64,000 nt of DNA. It comes from Ascidia mentula. Taxonomy: Eukaryota; Chordata; Ascidiacea; Phlebobranchia; Ascidiidae. Shown one piece after another: positions 46,271-56,800 of this stretch (within the stretch, counting starts at the first letter, position 1; the number at the start of each line of letters is the position of its first letter). The DNA is taken from the NCBI GenBank assembly GCA_947561715.1, contig OX387203.1, positions 6,572,001-6,636,000 of the forward strand. The letters are read 5' to 3'. Under the pieces are notes generated by a model that saw nothing but the letters and a program-made list of their open reading frames with translations, searched no databases and was not told the DNA's origin. Made by a program: the position numbers and the translations under genes.

Positions 46271-49200
46271 TTACTCATCTACGATGGGAATCGGTGTTTT
46301 CAAGGAACCGTCAACTGTACGAAAAAGCAATTAGATTATTAATTTTGCAATAAGTCGAAGCTTGGTGCGTTCATTCGCAAGCATAGATTAAAGATATGGT
46401 ATCTTATTTGTCCATTGCCCAAAACTCAGCAGGTGGCAAATGCAAAACAAAGTCAAAAGTAGTAAAATTAAACCTCTGCAAAAAAATCCCTTTTTTAGAG
46501 CAATAACGCGAAGACGCAGAGTCACAGTCGCAGTGACATCTAATAGTTCAACGGCAAGTTTTCTGTTGTTAACTTACCGCAAGTCTTGGAGTCCCCAGCG
46601 GTTACTTTTCCAGGTGGGCAGGAGCAAGAATAGCTTCCAGCTGAGTTGACGCAAGTATCGGAGCATCCACCGTTGTCATTGTTGCACTCGTTGACGTCTA
46701 AAGTTCACAGAATAATTAAATATTACACACATGCTGTCGGGCATTGATGTGTAAAGAGTAGGTCTAATGCAAATCCTTGCAAACAATATTCTAAAGCAAA
46801 ACTATTCGTCCACATAAAAACATGACCTGGTTAGGCAACAATCTCCTTTTCTGCTTCAATAAACCCGAACAGCTATTAAAGCGCGTTGCAGGTAGCTTTG
46901 CAATTTAAGTGCACTGCTTATTTGTATGAGCACTATGCTTACCGTTGCATGTGGTGTTACTGGCAAGGGTGTAGCCGGTCATACACTCGCAGTAGAAGCT
47001 GTTGTAGGTGTTTATGCAAAGTTGGTCGCACCCACCGTTATTTGTCAAGCATTCGTTAACGTCATCGACGACCTCACAGATCTACAATGGAGGCAAAAAT
47101 ATGAAAGAACAAAGATAAAAGCTAACAGTTACATTTAAACTAGGGCTGCAAAAATACATGTCGCTTATATTACACTGCACAGGGTTACACATGGTTTTGG
47201 CCGTGAACTTTTCCCCAGAAACAACAGTAATTTTGTTGTGCGGGTATGACAGATGAATCGTTTGATTTCTATTTTTCCGTGCCTTCAACACCCAGCTAAC
47301 ATTGTCGTCGACATTATGAATTTTAAGACGATTCAGGTATGTTTAATAATTGCATTGAATGCCATATTAGTATCAGTTTTCAGAACTTACCCTGTCGACA
47401 ATAGCATCAATTTCGGCCAGCAAATCCAAAAAGTCATTCACAATGATCACGTTCTCGCTGGACGGCTGAGTGGCGATTTGGACGAGCTCAGAATCGACCG
47501 CCTTTCCGACTCCAATGGCAATCACGCGGGTGGCATTGGCTGTAATTACACATGTTTAGTATTGCAACCAATACCAAGGTATATACACACACATTGTTGA
47601 TAGATGGTAATCGTCCACGAAGGGTTATGAAAATATTTATCCAGCAACTACCATGTTGCTTTTGTAACACTTCTTTTTCAGCATTGAAACGCTTTTGGTT
47701 CGCTAAATTTTATGCTGGTGTGGTTTAACTTCCAGAGCAGTGACCGGTTTCATATTAAAATAGGGCTAACAAACCAACCTCTAAGCATAGCGGCGTATTT
47801 ATCAAGATCAGCTGCATCCTGACTGGGGCCGTCGGTGAGCACGATTACAACAGTCGGAACCTGGCCCTCTCTCCAGCCAAGGTGGCGCTGTGTGAAAGTA
47901 TTTGCGTTAGTCGTTGGTCAGCAACATAACAAGAAACATCTGTATAGCCTTTGTGGTGATGCTTGAACGTAAAAATATTTGGGAATGTCAGGAAATATTA
48001 GCAAAGTTTCCCAATTTCGGATTAAGTTTAGGCAAAACAGGTGTAACTACCAAAACCACCGTTATGAATTAATAACCATAAAGCAACCTGGAGATGATGG
48101 GATTTGACGACGTTAAGGGCATTTGCGGTCTTGGTACCACGTCCATAATAATTCATATCTGTAATGGCGTCCAAAACGCCCTTCTTGTCGTAGTTAGTGT
48201 TAAAGAAAATGCGCGTGTCAGCCCAGCTGTTGTAACGGGCAATCGATACGCGAGCAAGGTTTTCCGCAACACCCACGTCTTGGACAAGCTGTGAACAGAA
48301 AAGGTGAGCAAGCATAAGAATGGTTTTAAAAAACTGTAAGAAGTTACACACAGACTAAAGGAACTGATGACGGAGACTTAGTTTCTTGCGCAATCTCGGT
48401 TTGTAAATTCATCGCCGAAAAACATGTTAAACCACTTTTTGTCTGTACAAGTTGCCTGTGGCCAAGAAACAGCGCATCAAGGAACTTGGTGGTATCAAAT
48501 ACAGCAAAACTTTTACTCCTTGTTGCGGTATCAAGCGTTAATATGGGACAGATAGAAGTTTTACTCCTATAAACAAATTAGAATGCGTGCGATTGATGGA
48601 AATTATTCCAAATAATATTTGATATGAAAGGTTACTAAGATAAACTTTAAAATGCTAATTATTTTCCAAACACTCCACACGTATTTATGTTATCTGACGC
48701 TACGTTTTTTTATATATTGGGAAACAAGGCAACGGGCAAAAAATCCAACTAACCGCGCTGAGGAATTCTCGAATGATTTGGAAGTTGTCCTTGCCAATTG
48801 AGCTGCTGGAGTCAACGACAAACATCAAATCCATGGCTGCTGAGCATTGAACTGGTGTAGGGGGTACTGTAGTAAACAGAAAATTAGTTTTTCTCTTTTC
48901 AATAATTCAGAACCCATCAGATTTATTATCGCGTTTCAAAATAACATGCGTTGAAAGGCTGGGGGTTTCGTGTGTTTACTATACATGTATAGTCCACACA
49001 TACGATTTACTTTGTTGCATTATGATTCGGCATGTACGGTTACAGGTATTTTTTCGATGAAAGAGATCGTATTGGCTCAGTTTTGTGTGTTCAGCGTACA
49101 TAACGTAGCAGGGGTGACTGTACCACCAAACCTAAACCCATTAAAACAAAGCGCCCCTGTATTTCCAAGTGTAAACACGTCGATTTATCCTGATTACTTC

Positions 49201-49820
49201 AATTAAGCTAAAAATTAAGCTTAGAGCAGCGGCATCTTGTCGAACAAGTTTTCCCAGTGCCCAAGTTTTCCCAGTGCCTGCGCTAAGATAACATCTACAT
49301 GTGCTAACAGGCGAGGCGCTGCACGCTTGGCCCGAGGGTCATTCCACGTGGTTAGAACCGGCTCCAGGGCCGCTAACGGGAAAATGCAATTAACGTGTCT
49401 AGGTGGCGCTATGGCTCTAAATCGTCCAATGCACTGTATAGGTTAGGACGGGCAATGACCAGGATATCCCGGGTTCAAACCCCAATGCGGTAAGAAAAAC
49501 TTGATTAAGGAAAATTTCCACTTACCGTCAGTGGGATCAGGAGTTGGTGCTGCAAAAAAATGGACAAATTTATCAATCCACCATTTTTAAGCCTAATGAT
49601 CACAACACATACACGCATCTTATATCCAACAATATGGGTTCTCTTATTTAGTTTTCAGTCGTCAAAATAATCGAATAAATGCGACTGATAGGTAAATGAA
49701 ACGTGATAAAGTACTTTCATTGAAATGAAAAAACAAGTCATGTAACTTACGTGGTACTTCACCGTCTTGAGCACGCGCGAAAGCAATCAACGCGACAATC
49801 ATAAAAGTTTTGAACACCAT
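46271..49820 (-). CDS. Short secreted VWA-EGF-EGF paralogue of the giant gene (322 aa)
   Basis: Seen: exons 49751-49820, 49526-49549, 48754-48866, 48088-48288, 47779-47887, 47391-47539, 46943-47081, 46578-46697, 46271-46314 keep frame for 969 nt. It repeats exons 1-8 of the giant gene: signal peptide, 24-nt linker exon, VWA with DSSSS, GRGTKT and a changed LTDGPSQ, then EGF1 (one codon shorter) and EGF2. The ninth exon is an eroded EGF3 read out of frame, giving 14 codons to a TAA. Indels within coding exons are multiples of three, which suggests selection on the protein. The 5' untranslated exon and promoter were copied too (donor at 50779). It could instead be an untranscribed pseudogene. 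Confidence 0.62.
49383..49495 (+). repeat. tRNA-derived SINE-like element (copy 2, carried by the segmental duplication)
   Basis: Nearly identical to 19738-19860 with the same flanks, so it was copied with the block rather than inserted anew. It is missing from the tandem pair at 53887-59158. Confidence 0.5.
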
Positions 49821-51370
49821 TCTGAAAAAATACAACATTAAAATAATGAGATAGGACCTCAAACAAATATGAAGTGTCGAAGGCGTGCGTGACCTAATAG
49901 TTGTTACATTATGTGTAAGTGAACTGACTATAACAAGCACATGATTTTTAGAGGTCGTTTGCTAATACTTGGAAGGTGAGTCGGAATGTTCGTTTACATG
50001 CAACTCATGTTTCCAATGAAAACAGATTCTACAGACGACGGCGTCTATTGTTCCTTTGCTTCAAAAACCACGTTTCCCCCGGAGGACATTTGCTCGGTTT
50101 TCATCGCGTATAGTTTATGAATTCTGGTTGACCCGCTAAATTCCATCAGCCAATATTAAATTTTATCGTGTGTTAGATGAATGCCTTGTAGCTCGTTTTA
50201 AACATCCTGCAATACAGTTGTGTCGCGCTTTTGTGTGTACCACTTGTCGCATACGAAGCTCCTTATTCCCTTATTCCTTTACGTAATACATGATTCATTC
50301 GATTGAATTTGTCCAGACTTGATCGTTTGACGCGAGCCTCTTGTTCCAAGAAGCAAATCACAGGGGATAATTAATCGCCAATTTAAATGGCCTACGCACT
50401 TGCACTTGATTGGTGATTATTTGTCATTATCGCCACTTTGTCTGTGAAGAACAAAGCAACTGATCGTCGATGTCTCGACTAGACTAAAGGCGGCCGATCA
50501 AACGATAGTGTGAAATATGATGAGATATTGAGCTCAAACCTTTTTGTTGCCTATTCCAAATTCTAACTATTGTTTTTTTTTTCACGGAGTTGAAAGATGC
50601 TAAAATGTATATTTTTTAGTTATCGTAAATATTTGCATGTCTCCGAATGCGTGAAAACGATAATTTATGTTAATTGAAAATATGTCAAATTTGGCAACAA
50701 TGTGTAAATTACAACATTTACATGTTAAGTTGTTCTTTTCTTTAATTTGAATAGAAAAAAAAGTTGAACTTTACATACCTGACGTCTTTCAGTCTTCCGG
50801 TGTGATGAAAAAGATGATATTATGTTTAAAAGAACTCAGTGACTCGGCTGAAGATCGGGTTCCTCCCCTTCTTGAACAGCGTCAATACAGTTCTTAAATT
50901 GGTTAATACAATAGGAAGAAAAAGAAACAAACATAGTTAATATGAAACTACTAAAGACTTTTGGGATTCCTGAATATTATTCATTCTTCTTTACTATCTA
51001 ATGTTTCCCGATATCTTCAAAATCTCTTAATAAAGCAAAATGTGCGAATTTAAAAATGTGTATTAGCGCTTTAGTGTAAATTCTCTTGAAAGGGTCCTAT
51101 TGCAACTCTTAATAAAACGTAGAATCTCTATAGAATTGGTTTTGGTTTTAAAACAACTAGAAGGCAACGCGATACCTGCTTGCACAGATCTAAAGGCATG
51201 TGCGTGGGTGCCGGTATCATATATTACCTCGGCAGAACGCAGTAAAAAAATGCACGAAAACCGGTCAAATCCTCCTCATCTGTGGTCCTCTCCAACGAAC
51301 CTTATCTTCTCCTCTCTATCTGTAGTCGGTTTGCGCTGTGACCGACTCCTCCCTTTGCTTCCAAACAATG
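49821..51370. other. Copied upstream region of the short paralogue
   Basis: Nearly collinear with 20173-21730, with a few indels. Homology stops near 51366, where the rearranged mosaic begins. Confidence 0.7.
50779..50818 (-). promoter_or_regulatory. Candidate 5' untranslated exon of the short paralogue
   Basis: Same CAG/GTATGT donor and flanking sequence as at 21116 in the giant gene. The coding start exon here also has an acceptor immediately before the ATG. Confidence 0.4.
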
Positions 51371-52614
51371 CGGAAAGCTGTAGGCACTGCGCGTTTTCCG
51401 CTCCGTTTCTCTTTTAATCAAGAGATGAGCGCAACCGTGTATTGCGTGTTGTTTCTTGGTAAAACCGATAGACTTGGCAATCTTTAAGATAAATTGCGGA
51501 GGTAATGACAATATTATGTCTTTCAATTGTTTTAAAGATGTAAGAGTAAAGTTTTAAGTAATTTGGCCAAAACAGTTCACAAATAAAATAAAGAGAAATG
51601 GCAACTTAAGATGGAAATACTTCAGGTAGGCAGCAGGAAACATTTCGACGCAAAATCTTTGATGTTTTTGCAAAGAATAAACGGACTTTTTTGTCTATCG
51701 TCGTATTCTTTGGACCGTAATTAACCGAATTCATTGTAAAGCACTGAGTGGTGAGGAAAGTTTCATCTTTGAACTTTTTTGATCCAGTGACTTCAAAAGT
51801 TACTTTTACATCCTTAACACAAACCCTTGTTTTAAGATATAATATCATCATTAACCCCGCAATTTATACAAACAACTGGCAAGCCTTTCTGTTGCATTTT
51901 TCCTTGGTAACTCCTGCAACATGCACCTGCGTGTTTCGAGCAGACATTGACGTGTCTTTTTCGTGTTATGCCCTTAACCTGTAAGCAAATGTTTACCTTG
52001 ATTGCTAAATATGGTTCGGCATCTGGAAAAGCGGCTTAATACTCATCTGGTGGCTACATGTAATACGTGGCTCAGTTAACCGTAATCAGGTCTGTCCAGT
52101 TCCTCGTGTTGCATCTCCGACACTTCGCGGATTGGAGTTTGTTTGTTGAGACGCTGTTCTACTTGTAGATTCTTGCTAAGCCCATGAAACTTATAATCCA
52201 GCGATGCAGCGATAAAGATATATGTTTCCAACAGGGCCCGACTTTTTGATAATATATCGTAAGTTGCAAACACGCTCATGGTCCTAAATTTAACGACAGA
52301 TTTTTCCATGCAATATTAATTTGTCACTGCTGGAATGGTATGTACACGCAATATGAATTCGCAATACATTTTTGGATGTTAAAAATTTAAACAACAGACA
52401 CACGCAAAACATGTACGTTTATTTGATCGCATCTGTCGTGGTAAATTTAATGTATTCTCTGCTTCTCAAACTTTACAATAACCAACAATATCTGAAGTTA
52501 AATGGGCCTGATACTTTGTAAGGAAATCTCATCAATATATTTACGAATGTAGGAAATTCGTGTATAAAAAGATTTCGTGTGCAAAATATGCAAAACGAAT
52601 AAACATTGCCATTG
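51371..52614. repeat. Rearrangement hub: patches of several loci, including a NEMF exon fragment
   Basis: Direct patches of 23965-24060 and 25395-25510 come first, then a NEMF fragment (51599-51705), an unassigned ORF piece, and an inverted copy of 24770-25400 (51885-52510). A copy of the 45690-45830 motif follows at 52500-52610. No intact gene. Confidence 0.6.
51599..51705 (+). pseudogene. NEMF gene fragment (end of exon 25 plus intron), inverted relative to NEMF
   Basis: It matches the reverse complement of about 34005-34090: the last codons of exon 34061-34138 (LKMEILQ), its donor and the next intronic bases, with scattered changes. Intron sequence is included, so it is a DNA-level copy rather than a retrocopy. 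Confidence 0.65.
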
Positions 52615-52827
52615 CCTAAATATTACCAATGTCATTAAAATGGTTTGAGATCTGTTTCTCAGGGTCGTATCAATACTCCTCTACCAGAAGGGCGTGTATG
52701 AAATGATTGGTCATTTTAAAGTTTTATTACTCAGAATATTTGGGCAAATGCGTTGTACAAATTTTTGAGCTAGTTTGCATTATTGGGGATATTATTACAG
52801 TTTTTTATCTAACTCTGGTATACACAG

Positions 52828-52955
52828 GACTAAAGGGAGGCCAATTCTCGAACATGTTTGATCGCGAGCCCGATTACAAGTTGGCAGCTTCGCCCAGTGA
52901 CGTCAAGTATGACGTAGATCGCTAGGGTCGACTGCAGACTTCTATTTGCAAGTAA
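52828..52955 (+). pseudogene. XYLB last-exon copy with an in-frame nonsense codon
   Basis: Aligned with 45201-45328. The acceptor is kept and the coding match is high, but a Tyr codon has become TAG at 52923-52925. Upstream homology begins about 52615, inside XYLB intron 13, so exons 1-13 are absent. Confidence 0.85.
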
Positions 52956-53886
52956 AAGAGAACCAGTATACCTCTTCACTCGTATCAAATTGCATTAATT
53001 TTCTTTTTTTCATTTATATTGGTTTGCGTCAATTTGTAATCACATTATTAAGAATTTTCATCTTGAGCAAATGTATTTTATGCAATGTCGCAATCGTGCT
53101 TTCTCGCGTGGTTTCTATTAAACTGGTTGTCATATGGATTGTTATTGTAAGAGGCATTTGAGAACTTGACCCGATTTGTAAAGGAAGCGTTTTGGTCTCC
53201 CTGGGTAAACTTCTGGTTCCCAGTTGTAGTTTGATCAAATAAGTCAAGAATGCTTAGGACCGGGCTGACAATAGAAAAAAGTGATATATTCAATAAACTT
53301 CAGAAGCTTTTAGGATTTATTGGTCTCGAGCGTAAACAAGTAGGCCTGATACATTGCAACGAAATCTAACAATAAATTTACAAAAGCACGAAATTCGTCT
53401 ACAATCTGTAGAAAGATTTCTTGTGTAAATAATGCAAAACGTGTTAGTATAGACGTTAGTCGGACGATATGGCAAACCTTTTATGATACCCTTTTTATTT
53501 GCAAGTGGGCAACTACAGAGTTAAGGCAAAGCGCAGTATAGCGAGTTCGTGCACACCGTTGTATGCAAATAAGCACTATCAATTCCCCTTTTGAAGAGAA
53601 AACAGGCTTAATTTAAGGTCCAGGTCTGGCGCCACACCTGTGAACATTATATATGACGACAGTTTCCATATTTACAAATGTGAGAATTCTTAAATCCCAT
53701 TGTTAAGTTTAAGCATCGTTACAAAGCTCTTCTAATGATGTGGATCGAATTGGGCAAAAGTCAAAATCCCAAAAGGCTCAACGATGAAGGTACTTACTCA
53801 GTCATAGAGACCTGAGCAAGTACCTTCATCGTTGTTGATTGTGTAGCCGTTGTTGCACTGACAGCAGAAGTCGCCGTCAACGATGT
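52956..53886. other. Copy of the XYLB 3' flank
   Basis: Collinear with 45329-46270. TTTATT at 53494-53499 (AATAAA on the minus strand) could end transcripts of the 53887-59158 gene. Confidence 0.55.
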
Positions 53887-56800
53887 TTACGCATCTCTGA
53901 TGGGAATCGGTGCTTTCAAGGCAGGTATTCCGTCAACTGTACAAAAAGGCAATTAGATTATTAATTTTGCAATAAGTCGAAGCTTGGTGAGTTCATTCGC
54001 AAGCATAGATTAAAGGTATGGTAGCTTATTTGTCCGTTGCCCAAAACTCAGCAGGTGGCAAATGCAAAACAAAGCCAAAAGTAGTAAAATAAAACGTCTA
54101 CAGAAGAAATCTCTTTTTTGGACCAATTACGAGGAGACGCAGAGTCACAGTCGCAGTGACATTTAATGGTTCAACGACAAGTTTTCTGTTGTTAACTTAC
54201 TGCAAGTCTTGGAGTCTCCGGTGGTTACTCTTCCAGGTGGGCAGGAGCAAGAATAGCTTCCAGCTGAGTTGACGCAAGTATCGGAGCATCCGCCGTTGTT
54301 ATCGTTGCACTCGTTGACGTCTATAGTTTACATACTAATGAACTATTACACACATGCTGTCGGATGTGTAAACAGTAAGGCTACTGCAAATACTTTTTTA
54401 AAGCAAAAGCATTCGTCCACATACAAAAAAAACGATCAGGTTAGGCAACAATCTCCTTTTCTGCCTTAATAAACACGTCACTAGCAGCTATTAAAGCGCG
54501 CTGCAGGTAGCTTTGCAATTTAAGTGCACTGCTTATTTGTATGAGCACTATGCTTACCGTTGCATGTGGTGGTGTCACTGGCAAGGGTGTAGCCGGTCAT
54601 ACACTCGCAGTAGAAGCTGTTGTAGGTGTTTATGCAAAGTTGGTCGCACCCACCGTTATCCGTCAAACATTCGTTAACGTCATCGACGGCCTCACAGATC
54701 TACAATGGAGGCAAAAATATGAAAGAAACAAAGAAAAAAGCTAACAGTTACATTAAAACTAGGGCTGCAAAAATACATGTCGCTTATATTACACGGCACA
54801 GGGTTACACATGGTTTTGGTCGTGAACTTTTACCCAGACACAGTAATTTTGTTGCACGGGTATGACAGGTGAATCGTTTGATTTCTGTTGTTCCGTGCCT
54901 TCAACACCCAGCTTACATTGTCGTCGAATTTTGAGACGATTCAGGTATGTTTAATAATTGCATTGAATGCCCATAATAGTCCATATTAGTATAAGTTTTC
55001 AGAACTCACCCTGTTGACAATAGCATCAATTTCGGCCGGCAAATCAGCAAAGTCTGCCATAGTGATCACGTTCTCGCTGGCCGGCTGAGTGGCGATTTGG
55101 ACGAGCTCAGACTCGACCGCCCTTCCGACCCCAATGGCAATCACGCGGGTGGCCTTGGCTGTAATAACACATGCTTAGTATTGCAACCAATACCAAGGTC
55201 TGTACACACACATTGTTGATAGATGGTAATTGTCCGCGAATAGTCATGAAAATATTTATCCAGCAATTACCATAAAGTTTGTTCTTTTAGATAGTTAACA
55301 ATGCCCTTATGAAGAAGTACAAACAACACACCATGTTCTGCATAGCACTTTTTTATCAGCATTAAAACGCTTTTGATTCGCTCAATTTTATGCTAGTGTG
55401 GTTTAACTTCTAGAACTGAGACCGTTTCATATTAAAACAAGGCTAACAAACCAACCTCTAAGCATTTGAGCGTATTTATCAAGATATTCTGCATCCTGAG
55501 TGCGGCCGTCGGTGAGCACGATTACAACAGTCGGCACATGGCCCTCTCTCCAGCCACTGTAGCGCTGTGTGAAAGTATTTGCGTTAGTTGTTGGTCAGCA
55601 ACATAACAAAAAAAAACATATTTTAACCCTTGTGGTGATGTTTAGCAAATATTGGGCACTGTCAGTTCACAAATTCGGGCTCAATTTAAGCAAACCACGT
55701 GTAACAACCAAAAACAACAATATGAATTAGTAGCTATAAAGCAACCTGGAGAAAATAGGAGCTGACTACGTTAAGCGCATTTGCAGTCCAGGTGCCACGT
55801 CCATAGTAAGGAATCTCTGTAATGACGTTCAAAACGGCTTCCTTGTCGTAGATAGTGTTGAAGAAAAGGCACGAACCAACCCAGCTGTTGTAACGGGCAA
55901 TCGACACGCGAGTGAGGTTTTCCGCAACATCCACATCTTGAACAAGCTGTGAACACAAACTGTGAGCAAGCATCACAAAGGTTTTTAAGTCAGAACGTTT
56001 CTTTTACTTTGCAAGGCGATCAAAATCATACTGCCGTTGTTGTACAAATAGTGCGCCATATGTTCACGATAAAAACGACACAGTTAAAATTTCAGACCCA
56101 TTACAATGGAAAAGAACCATTAAGTTACACTAACACTAAAGGCGCTGATGACAGGGACATGGTTCTTGCACAATCTTGGTTTGTTAAGTGTTAATGTTTA
56201 AGTCGGATAGATAGAAGCTTTACACCTATCAAGAATTTAAAATTTCGTCGGTTTATTGGAATCATACTAAATAACATTTAATATTTAAATAAATAGTTTC
56301 CAAGATAAAATACCTAAAGAAAGCAACTGGCAAAAAAGTTCAACTAACCGCGCTGAGGAATTCTCGAATGGTCTGGAAGTTGTGCTCGCCAACTGAGCTG
56401 CTGGAATCGACAACAAACATCAAATCCAAGGGTGCTGAGCATTGAACTGGTGTAGGGGGAGGTTCTGTCGTATACAGAAAAAATAGTTTTTTTTTTGTCA
56501 TCTTATATTCTACTATATAAGTTGTCTTATTTAGTTTTAACCAGTCAAAATAACCAAATAAATGCAACAAAAGTAATGATAGGCCACTGAAACGTGATGA
56601 AGTATTTTCATTAAAAAAAAGCAAATCATGTAACTTTCGTGGCACTTCACCGTCTTGAGCACGCGCGAAGCAATTCTGTTGTTAACCTACCGCAAGTCTT
56701 AGAGTCTCCAGCGGTTACTCTTCCAGGTGGGCAGGAGCAAGAATAGCTTCCAGCTGAGTTGACGCAAGTATCGGAGCACCCGCCGTTCTTATAGTTGCAC

